64,000 nucleotides of DNA from Pseudomonas fluorescens. Its GTDB lineage: Bacteria > Pseudomonadota > Gammaproteobacteria > Pseudomonadales > Pseudomonadaceae. Below are positions 9,901 through 18,084 of the stretch, one piece after another; positions within the stretch are counted from its first letter, which is position 1; each line of letters begins with the position of its first letter. The stretch spans positions 5,681,501-5,745,500 of the forward strand of contig NZ_CP148752.1 in assembly GCF_040448305.1 (NCBI RefSeq), given 5' to 3'. The notes below the pieces were generated by a model. The model saw only the letters and a list, made by a program, of their open reading frames with translations. It was not told the DNA's origin and ran no database searches. The position numbers and the translations under genes were made by a program.

Positions 9901-10096
9901 CGGCGCCCTGCCGCTGATGCTCGGTTACGGCACCGGCGCCGAGTTGCGCCAGCCCTTGGGGATCGCCGTGGTCGGCGGCTTGCTGGTGAGCCAGGCGCTG
10001 ACGCTGTTCACCACGCCGGTCATATACTTGTGGCTTGAGCGGCTATTCCATCGACCTAAACCTGCGCCAGAACCGGTGCTGGCGACCACAGACTGA
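6995..10096 (+). CDS. RND multidrug efflux permease, HAE1 family (MdtB/C-like)
   Basis: 1033 residues, the usual length for a proton-driven tripartite drug pump of the inner membrane. Twelve transmembrane helices are expected, with two large periplasmic loops (about 35-335 and 560-860). The proton-relay pair is present as D405-D406 in GFVVDDAIVVVEN, and the partner lysine in LIGIVKKNGILMIDF of the C-terminal half. It overlaps the adaptor gene by four bases and is followed nine bases later by a response regulator, resembling mdtABC-baeSR or cusCFBA-type layouts. The sequence looks like a drug rather than a metal pump, but the substrate is not known. Confidence 0.93.
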   Translation: MKGHGSVSAWCIDHPVATVLLTFALVLLGVIAFPRLPVAPLPEAEFPTIQVAAQLPGASPETMASSVATPLEVQFSAIPGVTQMTSSSALGSTILTLQFTLDKSIDTAAQEVQAAINTAAGKLPKDMPNLPTWRKVNPADSPVLILSVNSSLMPGPELSDLTETLLSRQLSQVDGVGQVVITGQQRPAIRVQVSADKLAAIGLTLADIRLAIQQTSLNLAKGALYGESSISTLSTNDQLFHPEDYSQLIVSYKDGAPVHLRDVAKVVNGSEDAYIQAWAGSQPGVNLVIFRQPGANIVETVDRIQAALPALEAMLPASVQVKTLIDRTQTIRASLHEVEITLLIAIMLVVAVMALFLRQLSATLIVSAVLGVSLIASFALMYVMGFSLNNLTLVAIVVAVGFVVDDAIVVVENIHRHLEAGDGMREAAIKGAGEIGFTVVSISFSLVAAFIPLLFMGGVVGRLFKEFALTATSTIMISVVVSLTLAPTLAALFMRAPVHRAHDKPGFGERLLAWYEKGLRRALAHQKAMIGVFALSLALAVAGYIFIPKGFFPIQDTGFVFGTTEAAADISYGDMVKKHLAMAEIVAADPAVETFSHSVGVSGSNQTIANGRFWITLKKRGDRDVSASQFIDRIRPQLMKVPGIVLYLRAGQDINLSSGPSRAQYQYVLKSNDGATLSTWTQRLTEKLRANPAFRDISNDLQLGGSITHISIDRSAAARFGLTASDVDEALYDAFGQRQVNEFQTQINQYNVILELDTKQRGKAESLNYFYLRSPLSGEMVPLSALARFDAPTIGPLSIAHDGMFPAANLSFNLAPGVALGDAVIMLNQAKADIGMPTAISGNFQGAAQAFQSSLASQPWLILAALLAVYIILGVLYESFVHPLTIISTLPSAGLGAVIMLWICGQDFSIMALIGLVLLIGIVKKNGILMIDFALEAQRNGGLSPEEAIFKACITRFRPIIMTTLAALLGALPLMLGYGTGAELRQPLGIAVVGGLLVSQALTLFTTPVIYLWLERLFHRPKPAPEPVLATTD

Positions 10097-10105
10097 GGCG
10101 GGGTC

Positions 10106-10783
10106 ATGCGCGTTCTGATTATCGAAGACGAAGAAAAAACCGCGGACTATCTGCATCGCGGCCTGACGGAGCAGGGTTTCACCGTGGATCTGGCCCGCGA
10201 TGGTGTGGAAGGCCTGCATCTGGCGCTGGAGAGCGACTACGCGGTGATCGTCCTCGACGTGATGCTACCGGGCCTCGACGGCTTCGGTGTGTTGCGCGCC
10301 CTGCGTGCGCGCAAGCAAACCCCGGTGATCATGCTCACCGCCCGCGAGCGTGTGGAAGATCGCATCAAGGGCCTGCGTGAAGGCGCCGATGACTATCTGG
10401 GCAAACCGTTTTCCTTCCTTGAACTGGTGGCACGCCTGCAAGCGCTGACCCGCCGTAGCGGCGGCCATGAACCGGTGCAGGTGAGTATCGCTGACCTGTG
10501 GATAGATTTGATCAGCCGCAAGGCCACCCGCGCCGGTACACGTCTGGAACTGACCGCCAAGGAGTTCTCGCTGCTCAGCGTGCTGGCCCGGCGTCAGGGC
10601 GAAATCCTCTCGAAAACCGCCATTGCCGAGATGGTCTGGGACATCAATTTCGACAGCGACGCCAACGTCGTCGAAGTCGCGATCAAACGCCTGCGGGCCA
10701 AGCTCGACGGGCCGTTCGAAGAAAAATTGCTGCACACCATTCGCGGTATGGGTTATGTTCTGGAGAGCCGTGGTGTCCAGTAA
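10106..10783 (+). CDS. OmpR-family response regulator
   Basis: 225 residues. Receiver domain (about 1-115) with acidic pocket at EDEE, phosphoacceptor D51 in VLDVMLPGLDG and the conserved lysine in LGKPFSF; winged-helix DNA-binding domain (about 128-222) ending GMGYVLE. It resembles the CopR/IrlR/CusR branch. It sits nine bases behind the RND pump gene and overlaps the histidine kinase start, so it is probably part of the same transcript and likely regulates the pump. Confidence 0.93.
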   Translation: MRVLIIEDEEKTADYLHRGLTEQGFTVDLARDGVEGLHLALESDYAVIVLDVMLPGLDGFGVLRALRARKQTPVIMLTARERVEDRIKGLREGADDYLGKPFSFLELVARLQALTRRSGGHEPVQVSIADLWIDLISRKATRAGTRLELTAKEFSLLSVLARRQGEILSKTAIAEMVWDINFDSDANVVEVAIKRLRAKLDGPFEEKLLHTIRGMGYVLESRGVQ

Positions 10784-12137
10784 TTCCATTGCGCTGCGCC
10801 TGAGCGGCATGTTCACACTGGTGGCGCTTCTGGTCTTTCTGTTGATCGGTTGGGCGCTGTACCAGCAGGTCGACAAGGGCCTGGGCCTGCTGCCCGAAGC
10901 CGAACTGGATGCGCGCTACAGCGTGCTCGAATCCACGGTCGGCCGTTACGGCACGCCCGAGCACTGGGTGAAGATCAACAACAAGCTCAACCTGCTGAGC
11001 GAAGAAGACAAACGCATCAGTTTCTGGATCATCAGCGGCGATCCGCACTACGAATACGGCAACCTGACCCCGCAGATCCGCGCCTTTGCCCAAGGGCCCC
11101 TGGGCACGCGCGACATGCATCTGCCGGAGCACCCGTATCCGCTGAAAGTGCTGGTCAGCGAATTCCCGGCCAAGGACCAGCGCCCAGCGCTGCGCTTCAT
11201 GATCGCCATCGACACCGAAACGTTTTTCCATACCCAGCATCACCTACTGGTCGCGCTGATCAGCTTGGCGATTGTCGGCGTGCTGCTGGCCTCGGCACTG
11301 GGTTATTGGGTGGCGCGGATCGGGCTCAAGCCGCTGATCAAACTGTCCCAGGAAGCCCAGCGCCTGGCTCCGCCGTTGCGCTCGGGACGCTTGCGACTCT
11401 CACCGTTGCCGCCTGAGCTTGATCAATTCGTCAGTTCGTTCAACTCGACCCTGGAACGGGTCGAGCAGGCCTACTCGCGCCTTGAGTCATTCAACGCCGA
11501 TGTCGCCCACGAACTGCGCTCGCCATTGACCAACCTGATCGGCCAGACCCAGGTCGCATTGACCCGCGGGCGCTCCGCCGAGCATTACTTCGAAGTGCTG
11601 CAATCGAACCTCGAAGAGCTTGAGCGACTGCGTTCGATCATCAACGACATGCTGTTCCTCGCCAGCGCCGATCAGGGCAGCAAGGCGACCAAACTGACGT
11701 CCACGTCGCTGGCGGATGAAGTAGCCACGACCCTGGAATATCTGGATTTCATTCTCGAGGACGCTCAGGTCCAGGTTGAGGTCAGTGGTGACGCGCAAGT
11801 GCGGATCGAAATCGCCCATCTGCGCCGGGCGTTGATCAACTTGTTGAATAACGCGGTGCAGCACACCGCGCCCGGGCAGGTGATTCAAGTGCGGATCGAA
11901 GTCCAGGAGCATCAAGTCAGCATCGGCGTCGCCAACCCCGGCTCGCCGATTGCCAGTGAGCATCTGCCGCGCCTGTTCGAGCGCTTCTACCGGGTCGATG
12001 CGTCACGCAGCAACAGCGGCCACAACCACGGTCTGGGGCTGGCCATCGTCAAGGCGATTGCGTTGATGCATGGTGGGGATGTGTTCGTGCGCAGTGACCA
12101 TGGGATGAATACGTTCGGGATTCATCTTCCTGTCTGA
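10773..12137 (+). CDS. Sensor histidine kinase, heavy-metal-sensor-like class
   Basis: 454 residues from a GTG start at 10773 that overlaps the response-regulator stop by 11 bases (a second GTG lies at 10770). I prefer this to any start inside the regulator because residues 1-30 then form the first membrane helix. Two transmembrane helices (about 11-30 and 158-180) flank a periplasmic sensor of about 125 residues; then HAMP (about 180-235), HisKA with phosphoacceptor H246 in ADVAHELRSPL, and HATPase_c with the N box NLLNNAVQH and G box HGLGLAIVK. The partner is the regulator just upstream. The signal is unknown. Confidence 0.92.
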   Translation: MSSNSIALRLSGMFTLVALLVFLLIGWALYQQVDKGLGLLPEAELDARYSVLESTVGRYGTPEHWVKINNKLNLLSEEDKRISFWIISGDPHYEYGNLTPQIRAFAQGPLGTRDMHLPEHPYPLKVLVSEFPAKDQRPALRFMIAIDTETFFHTQHHLLVALISLAIVGVLLASALGYWVARIGLKPLIKLSQEAQRLAPPLRSGRLRLSPLPPELDQFVSSFNSTLERVEQAYSRLESFNADVAHELRSPLTNLIGQTQVALTRGRSAEHYFEVLQSNLEELERLRSIINDMLFLASADQGSKATKLTSTSLADEVATTLEYLDFILEDAQVQVEVSGDAQVRIEIAHLRRALINLLNNAVQHTAPGQVIQVRIEVQEHQVSIGVANPGSPIASEHLPRLFERFYRVDASRSNSGHNHGLGLAIVKAIALMHGGDVFVRSDHGMNTFGIHLPV

Positions 12138-12153
12138 TCCTCTTCTTCCTTTG

Positions 12154-12239
12154 TGGGAGCGAGCCTGCTCGCGATGCAGGCAACGCGGTGCAACTCAAGG
12201 ACCGAGGTGTTGCTATCGCGAGCAGGCTCGCTCCCACAT
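12154..12239. repeat. REP pair (REPIN)
   Basis: Inverted copies at 12154-12176 and 12215-12239 with the standard core GTGGGAGCGAGCCTGCTCGC. They lie immediately after the histidine kinase gene and may serve as the 3' end structure of that operon. The rest of the 250-base gap to the next gene shows nothing definite. Confidence 0.88.
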
Positions 12240-12387
12240 TGGATTTGGGTTGAACACATATAGGCGGCCAACCCACTATTGCCATAACCGCAACAGTCCT
12301 TTCATGAATCCACTCTTTTTCCCCTCCCCCAAGATCCTTATCTTTGCCCGCACCAAACAGCACTTGCCAAGCAAGAAGGTTTTAAAG

Positions 12388-12612
12388 ATGTCCAACAGTA
12401 TGGGTATTGCCAGCGCTTTCGTTTTGTCCTCTTTGTTCCTGTCGCCGTTGGCGATGGCGGAAGAATCGCAGACTTTCGTTGCGCATAACGCCGCACGCGC
12501 TGCAACGTTCGAAGAGCATCGGATCGAGATGACAGCCAAAGCTGTGCAAGACGCCCAAGCCCCGCAAGCATCCAGCATCCAGGCCCAGCCACGGGTCGAG
12601 AAAGACAGCTGA
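12388..12612 (+). CDS. Small secreted protein of unknown function
   Basis: 74 residues. ATG at 12388 is preceded by GAAGG 12 bases upstream, a weak ribosome site. Residues 1-24 form a signal peptide with a likely cleavage after LAMA; the mature part is about 50 residues, begins EESQTFVAHNAARAATFEE, and is rich in alanine, glutamine and glutamate without cysteines. I do not recognise the family. A strong hairpin terminator follows at 12679-12709, which supports an independent short transcript. It would be exported to the periplasm or medium. Confidence 0.65.
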   Translation: MSNSMGIASAFVLSSLFLSPLAMAEESQTFVAHNAARAATFEEHRIEMTAKAVQDAQAPQASSIQAQPRVEKDS

Positions 12613-12678
12613 TCTGCACCGATCACTCCCGTTTCCCTCGACACTTTTCATCGGCTCTTCCCTTTGAAAAGTTGTCTT

Positions 12679-12709
12679 CAAAGCCGCTGCTGTCAGCGGC
12701 TTTTTTTAT
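12679..12709 (+). terminator. Rho-independent terminator of the small secreted protein gene
   Basis: AAGCCGCTG at 12681-12689 pairs with CAGCGGCTT at 12694-12702 around a short loop, followed by a run of T. Confidence 0.9.
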
Positions 12710-12859
12710 AGTGGCGACTCGACCTTCATTGCAATTTCTGCAACGAAAGTCACTGACGCCCACGCCATTGATCAATCGCACGAGCAACAGGAACGATTCA
12801 CTCGGCTGCTGCGTTTATGCAACTACGCTTACAGCGTCCCTTTAGCAGACGTCAGCCCT

Positions 12860-14359
12860 ATGACCGCAAGCCGTACCGCACATTTTCAAGGCCCGCCCGG
12901 GCGACCCGAAATCATGGTGATCGTCGGCAGCACCCTGACAGTCATTTCAATCCTGTGCATCGTCACTTTCCTGCTGATCCGCGAACACGCCAATGCCCAG
13001 CAGACCGCCACACGCAGCGCGACCACCATCGCGCAACTGATCGATGCCGATGTCCTGCGCACGGTCGAGCTCTATGACTTGACCTTGCAGGGCCTGATTG
13101 CCGCCGCCCAACGGGACGACCTGAAACAGGTTTCGCCGCAGATCCGCCATCTGGTGCTGTTCGACCGCTCTACCACCGCGCGCTACAAGGGCGACATCCT
13201 GCTGCTGGACAAGCACGGCGACGTGCTGGCCGACTCATCATTGATCGAACCGAAACCGGGCAACTTCGCTGACCGCGATTATTTCCTGGCCCATACCTTC
13301 AATCGTGACTCCGGCATGTTTATCAGCCGACCGTTCAAGCCGCGCTGCGACTGCGATGACAGCGACGAATGGCGTATCAGTTTCAGTCGGCGCATTTCCT
13401 CGCCCACGGGTGAATTCCTGGGGGTCGCGGTGGCGTCGATGCGCATGAGCTACTTCGACCAGCTGTTCAACAGCCTCGACATCGGCAACGGCAGTACGCT
13501 GGGCATCATCAATGATGACGGGGTTCTCCTGGCGCAGAAGCCGTACCGGGAACAAAACGTCATCGGCAAAAGCTTCTCCAGCCGCCCCAACGTCGTACGC
13601 ATGCTGCGAGAGCGCAGTGGCACCTTTGAAAGCGTGTCGAGTGTCGACCATCAACGGCGCCTGTACACCTTTACCCGGGTCGGCAATCTGCCGCTGACCG
13701 TCATCGTGGCCCTTTCCATCGACGAAGTGTTCGCCGCCTGGAACCGCACGGCCTATGCGATCAGTGGTGCAACAGGGGTTTTGTGCATCGGCCTGTTGTG
13801 GCTGACCTGGATGCTCTGCCGCGAGCTGCGACGGCGCCAATATGCCGAGCAGGAATTGGCGCAGCTGGCGGCCACCGATGCCTTGACCGGCGTGGCCAAC
13901 CGTCGATCCCTTGATCAGACCCTGCGCCATGAATGGTTTCGCGCGCAGCGCAGTGGCAAGCCGTTGTCGTTGCTGATGATCGATGCCGATCACTTCAAGG
14001 CCTTCAATGACCGGCACGGGCATCAGGCCGGCGACGAAGCCTTGCGGGCATTGGCCGAGGTCATTCGCGCCAATGTCCATCGCCCGGCGGACCTGGTGGC
14101 TCGCTATGGTGGCGAAGAGTTTTCAGTGGTCCTGGCCGAAACTGGCAGTGAAGGCGCGCAGCAGATCGCCGAACATATCCGCGAGGCGGTGCAAAAACTG
14201 CCACTGGTGGACACCGGTGAGCCGCCGATGAGCGTGAGTATCGGCATTGCCACCTGGACAGCGGCCAGCGATATCAGCCTTGAGCAATTGCTGTTCAGTG
14301 CGGACAAGGCGTTGTATCAGGCCAAGGAAGGGGGGCGTAACCGGGTGGTGACGGCCTGA
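12860..14359 (+). CDS. Membrane diguanylate cyclase with dCache sensor
   Basis: 499 residues. Transmembrane helix about 14-36, a periplasmic region of about 250 residues that looks like a double Cache (PAS-like) ligand-binding module, a second helix about 298-318, then a GGDEF domain (about 335-497). The active-site loop is GGEEF at 417-421, fully consistent with cyclic-di-GMP synthesis. The inhibitory site RxxD is intact as RPAD five residues before the loop, predicting product feedback. There is no EAL domain. It is a stand-alone gene between the small secreted protein and lpxC. The ligand is unknown. Confidence 0.92.
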   Translation: MTASRTAHFQGPPGRPEIMVIVGSTLTVISILCIVTFLLIREHANAQQTATRSATTIAQLIDADVLRTVELYDLTLQGLIAAAQRDDLKQVSPQIRHLVLFDRSTTARYKGDILLLDKHGDVLADSSLIEPKPGNFADRDYFLAHTFNRDSGMFISRPFKPRCDCDDSDEWRISFSRRISSPTGEFLGVAVASMRMSYFDQLFNSLDIGNGSTLGIINDDGVLLAQKPYREQNVIGKSFSSRPNVVRMLRERSGTFESVSSVDHQRRLYTFTRVGNLPLTVIVALSIDEVFAAWNRTAYAISGATGVLCIGLLWLTWMLCRELRRRQYAEQELAQLAATDALTGVANRRSLDQTLRHEWFRAQRSGKPLSLLMIDADHFKAFNDRHGHQAGDEALRALAEVIRANVHRPADLVARYGGEEFSVVLAETGSEGAQQIAEHIREAVQKLPLVDTGEPPMSVSIGIATWTAASDISLEQLLFSADKALYQAKEGGRNRVVTA

Positions 14360-14370
14360 CCAACTGGCCC

Positions 14371-14436
14371 TATCGCGAGCAGGCTCGCTCCCACATTTGC
14401 ACCGCATTCCTCTGTGGGAGCGAGCCTGCTCGCGAA
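14371..14436. repeat. REP pair (REPIN)
   Basis: Inverted REP copies at 14371-14395 and 14414-14436 with an 18-base spacer, between the convergent diguanylate cyclase and lpxC genes. Confidence 0.88.
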
Positions 14437-14471
14437 AGCGACCTGTCAGGCAACACAAAATTCAGGATAAA

Positions 14472-14500
14472 AAAAGGCCACCCGAAGGTAGCCTTTAAAA
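14472..14500 (-). terminator. Terminator of lpxC and the dcw cluster
   Basis: On the minus strand a ten-pair stem (AAAGGCTACC with GGTGGCCTTT, one G-U pair) closes a TTCG tetraloop and is followed by seven T. It lies 19 bases past the lpxC stop. The A-rich other side suggests it may work in both directions. Confidence 0.92.
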
Positions 14501-14519
14501 AACTAGAGAGATTTTTTGC

Positions 14520-15431
14520 TTACACGGCCGCAACCGGACGCATGTAAGAGATCGGTGCAGTGCTGGCGTCTTCGAACGTCACGACTTCCCAGGCATCTGT
14601 CTGCTCAATCAACTTGCGCAGCAGCTGGTTGTTCAGTGCGTGGCCGGACTTGAAGCCCTTGAACTCACCAATCAGGCTATTGCCCAGCAGGTAGAGGTCA
14701 CCAATTGCATCGAGAATCTTGTGCTTCACGAATTCGTCTTCATAACGAAGGCCGTCTTCGTTCAGTACGCCATCGGCGTCGACCACAATAGCGTTTTCAA
14801 CGCTGCCGCCGAGTGCGAGGTTGTGCTTGCGCAGGTACTCGATGTCACTCATGAAACCGAAAGTACGGGCGCGGCTGACTTCTTTTACGAACGAAGTGCT
14901 GGAAAAATCCACGCTTGCACTTTGGGTGCGGTCCCGGAAAACCGGGTGATCGAAATCGATCTCGAAGCTCACCTTGAACCCTTCGAAAGGGACGAAAGTG
15001 GCGCGCTTGTCGCCGTCTTCCACTGTCACTTCACGCAGGATGCGGATGAATTTCTTGGCGGCGTCCTGTTCTTCCAGGCCTGCCGATTGAATCAGGAAAA
15101 CGAAGGGTCCAGCGCTGCCATCCATGATCGGGACTTCGGACGCGGAGAGCTCGACGTAGGCGTTATCGATGCCCAGGCCAGCCATGGCCGAGAGCAAGTG
15201 CTCTACCGTGTCCACTTTGACGTCGCCATTGATCAGCGTGGTCGACATAGTGGTTTCACCGACGTTTTCCGCGCGGGCAGGAATCTGCACCACAGGGTCG
15301 AGGTCAGCGCGACAAAACACAATGCCAGTGTCGACAGGCGCAGGCTTGAGGGTCAGGTAGACCTTCTCCCCGGAGTGCAGGCCTACACCTGTGGCACGGA
15401 TAATATTTTTCAGTGTGCGTTGTTTAATCAT
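14520..15431 (-). CDS. lpxC: UDP-3-O-acyl-N-acetylglucosamine deacetylase
   Basis: 303 residues, the length of the P. aeruginosa enzyme. It catalyses the committed step of lipid A synthesis in the cytoplasm. The zinc ligands are visible as H78 (TVEHLLSAMAGLG), H237 and D241 (KHKILDAIGDL), and the catalytic histidine as H264 (KSGHALNNQ). It closes the division and cell-wall cluster, 112 bases after ftsZ, so it may also have its own promoter; that gap holds an 8-base inverted repeat (CAAAGGCT at 15472, AGCCTTTG at 15498) without a T run. LpxC level is controlled by FtsH proteolysis in other Gram-negatives. Confidence 0.98.
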   Translation of the reverse strand: MIKQRTLKNIIRATGVGLHSGEKVYLTLKPAPVDTGIVFCRADLDPVVQIPARAENVGETTMSTTLINGDVKVDTVEHLLSAMAGLGIDNAYVELSASEVPIMDGSAGPFVFLIQSAGLEEQDAAKKFIRILREVTVEDGDKRATFVPFEGFKVSFEIDFDHPVFRDRTQSASVDFSSTSFVKEVSRARTFGFMSDIEYLRKHNLALGGSVENAIVVDADGVLNEDGLRYEDEFVKHKILDAIGDLYLLGNSLIGEFKGFKSGHALNNQLLRKLIEQTDAWEVVTFEDASTAPISYMRPVAAV

Positions 15432-15543
15432 GGCTTGGGCCGCTTCAGCGCAAATTGCGAACTGGTATCAACAAAGGCTGGCGATGATAGCAGACCGAGC
15501 CTTTGCTGAACACCAATCACCTTCATAGCCCTGATACATTCCA

Positions 15544-16737
15544 TCAATCGGCCTGACGACGCAGGAAAGCCGGGATGTCCAGGTAGTCCAGGTCATCTTG
15601 CGGATTCATCTTCGCGGCAGTCGCAGCACCGGCCTGGGCCTGGTTGCGCATGACGGTCGGACGGTCCAGGTCACGGTAGTTCACCGCTGGAGCTTCCTGA
15701 CGAACAGGGGCCTGTTGTTGTGGCTGTGCAGACATCGAAGTGTGAACTGTGTTGTCGATGATCTTCACAGGCTTCTCGATTTTAGCGCCTAAACCTGTGG
15801 CAACGACAGTCACGTGCAACTCGTCGCGCATGTCCGGATCGATAACGGTACCGACCTTGACCATCGCGTGCTCGGAAGCGAAGGCTTCAATGATGCTACC
15901 CACGTCGGAGTACTCACCCAGAGACAGGTCAGGACCGGCAGTGATGTTCACCAGGATGCCGCGTGCGCCTTGCAGGTTCACGTCTTCGAGCAGCGGGTTG
16001 CGGATGGCCGCTTCGGTCGCTTCACGTGCGCGGTTCGGACCGCTGGCGCAGCCAGTGCCCATCATTGCCATGCCCATTTCGCTCATCACGGTACGCACGT
16101 CAGCGAAGTCGACGTTGATCATGCCCGGACGCTTGATGATGTCGGAGATACCGCGAACGGCACCGGCCAGTACATCGTCGGCCTTGGCGAAAGCCGACAG
16201 CAGGCTTGCGTCTTTACCGAGGATGGTCAGCAGCTTCTCGTTGGGAATGGTGATCAACGAGTCGACGCTTTCAGACAGCAGACGGATGCCTTCGTCGGCG
16301 ATCTGCATGCGCTTGCGGCCTTCGAACGGGAACGGACGAGTCACGACCGCAACGGTCAGGATGCCCATTTCCTTGGCCACTTCGGCGATGATCGGCGCAG
16401 CACCGGTACCGGTACCGCCGCCCATGCCAGTGGTGATGAACACCATGTTGGTGCCCTGCAGGACTTCGGCAATGCGCTCACGGTCTTCCAGAGCAGCCTG
16501 ACGACCTACTTCAGGGTTGGCGCCAGCGCCCAGGCCCTTGGTCACACCGGTACCCAGTTGCAGGATGGTCCGCGCGCCGATGGATTTCAGCGCCTGGGCA
16601 TCAGTGTTGGCGCAGATGAACTCAACGCCTTCAATGTTGCTCTTGACCATGTGGTTGACAGCGTTGCCGCCGCCACCGCCGACACCGATAACTTTGATTA
16701 CCGGGCTTGCGGGGATGTTGTCTACGAGTTCGAACAT
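15544..16737 (-). CDS. ftsZ: Cell division tubulin homologue FtsZ
   Basis: 397 residues. GTP-binding signature GGGTGTGA at 106-113 after the N-terminal GGGGGNAVNHM loop; the T7 synergy loop is near 210 (INVDFADV). A flexible linker rich in Q, A and P (about 318-375) leads to the conserved C-terminal peptide DYLDIPAFLRRQ that binds FtsA and ZipA. It polymerises into the Z ring. A good ribosome site (AAGGAGAGGG) precedes the start, and a 72-base gap separates it from ftsA, larger than the other junctions of the cluster, so extra promoter input is possible here. Confidence 0.99.
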   Translation of the reverse strand: MFELVDNIPASPVIKVIGVGGGGGNAVNHMVKSNIEGVEFICANTDAQALKSIGARTILQLGTGVTKGLGAGANPEVGRQAALEDRERIAEVLQGTNMVFITTGMGGGTGTGAAPIIAEVAKEMGILTVAVVTRPFPFEGRKRMQIADEGIRLLSESVDSLITIPNEKLLTILGKDASLLSAFAKADDVLAGAVRGISDIIKRPGMINVDFADVRTVMSEMGMAMMGTGCASGPNRAREATEAAIRNPLLEDVNLQGARGILVNITAGPDLSLGEYSDVGSIIEAFASEHAMVKVGTVIDPDMRDELHVTVVATGLGAKIEKPVKIIDNTVHTSMSAQPQQQAPVRQEAPAVNYRDLDRPTVMRNQAQAGAATAAKMNPQDDLDYLDIPAFLRRQAD

Positions 16738-16809
16738 TTTCCCTCTCCTTACATTCTCTAGTTTTTTCGCCTACTGCGTGCTTCGGTGAAACGGTATTAC
16801 GGTAAAGCT

Positions 16810-18069
16810 TTAGAAATTGCCCTGGACCCACTTCTTCAGTCGGTCCAGCAACGGAGCCTGTGGCTCTTCGTTGCTGTAGCTGTCGCGGCTGCCGATGCCC
16901 GAGAACGAGATGCCGTCGGACTGCTTCTGCAGGCCGTACATCAACAGGCCGACGCCGGTGGAATAGATCGGGTTGCGTACCACGTCATCCAGACCTTTCA
17001 CGCCGTGAGGCACGCCCAGACGGACCGGCATGTGGAAGATTTCCTCGGCCAGTTCGGTGGCGCCTTCCATCTTCGCGGTACCGCCGGTCAGCACGATGCC
17101 GGCCGGGATCAGGTCTTCGTAGCCGCTGCGGCGCAGTTCGGCCTGGATCAGCGTGAACAGTTCGTCGTAGCGCGGCTCGACCACTTCGGCCAGGGCCTGG
17201 CGGGACAGTTCGCGCGGCGGACGGTCGCCGACGCTTGGCACCTTGATGGTTTCACCGGCACCGGCCAGTTTGGCCAGGGCGCAGGCGTAGCGAATCTTGA
17301 TTTCTTCGGCGTACTGGGTCGGGGTGCGCAAGGCCATGGCGATGTCGTTGGTCACCTGGTCACCGGCAATCGGGATCACCGCGGTGTGACGGATCGCGCC
17401 TTCGGTGAAGATCGCGATGTCGGTGGTGCCGCCGCCGATGTCCACCAGGCACACGCCCAGTTCTTTCTCGTCATCGGTCAGTACCGAGTACGCGGAAGCC
17501 AGTTGCTCGAGAATGATGTCGTCGATTTCCAGACCGCAGCGGCGCACGCATTTTTCAATGTTCTGTGCAGCGTTGACGGCGCAGGTGACCACGTGGACCT
17601 TGGCTTCCAGACGCACGCCGGACATGCCCAGCGGCTCGCGGACGCCTTCCTGGTTATCGATCACGTAATCCTGCGGCAGGGTGTGCAGCACACGCTGGTC
17701 AGCCGGGATCGCCACGGCCTGGGCAGCGTCGAGCACACGCTCAAGGTCCGCCGAGCTGACTTCGCGATCACGAATCGCCACGATGCCGTGGGAGTTCAGG
17801 CTGCGGATGTGATTGCCGGCCACGCCGACGAACGCCGAGTGAATGCGGCAACCAGCCATCAGCTGCGCTTCTTCGATGGCGCGCTGGATCGATTGCACGG
17901 TGGATTCAATGTTCACCACCACGCCTTTTTTCAGGCCACGGGACGGATGGGTACCGATCCCGACGATTTCCAGCGTGCCGTCGTCCGCGACCTCGCCCAC
18001 CAGCGCCACCACCTTGGAGGTGCCGATATCGAGACCGACGATCATTTTGCCGCTTTGCACGTTTGCCAT
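16810..18069 (-). CDS. ftsA: Cell division actin-like protein FtsA
   Basis: 419 residues with the actin/Hsp70 ATPase fold: phosphate-1 loop VGLDIGTSKVVALVG at the N-terminus, phosphate-2 DIGGGTTDIAIF in the middle, and adenosine motif GIVLTGGTAKMEG. The C-terminus is an amphipathic helix (LLDRLKKWVQGNF) that tethers the protein, and hence FtsZ, to the inner membrane. It lies between ftsQ (15-base gap) and ftsZ as in most gammaproteobacteria. Confidence 0.98.
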   Translation of the reverse strand: MANVQSGKMIVGLDIGTSKVVALVGEVADDGTLEIVGIGTHPSRGLKKGVVVNIESTVQSIQRAIEEAQLMAGCRIHSAFVGVAGNHIRSLNSHGIVAIRDREVSSADLERVLDAAQAVAIPADQRVLHTLPQDYVIDNQEGVREPLGMSGVRLEAKVHVVTCAVNAAQNIEKCVRRCGLEIDDIILEQLASAYSVLTDDEKELGVCLVDIGGGTTDIAIFTEGAIRHTAVIPIAGDQVTNDIAMALRTPTQYAEEIKIRYACALAKLAGAGETIKVPSVGDRPPRELSRQALAEVVEPRYDELFTLIQAELRRSGYEDLIPAGIVLTGGTAKMEGATELAEEIFHMPVRLGVPHGVKGLDDVVRNPIYSTGVGLLMYGLQKQSDGISFSGIGSRDSYSNEEPQAPLLDRLKKWVQGNF

Positions 18070-18084
18070 GGGTCCTGCCTCTTC

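Noticed and set aside
12729..12743. Small palindrome TTGCA-ATTTC-TGCAA before the diguanylate cyclase
   Set aside because: Five-base arms are expected by chance in intergenic DNA of this length; no second copy and no matching regulator.
15432..15543. Inverted repeat between ftsZ and lpxC as a terminator
   Set aside because: The 8-base stem has an 18-base loop and no T run, so it is not a convincing terminator, and lpxC is on the same strand.
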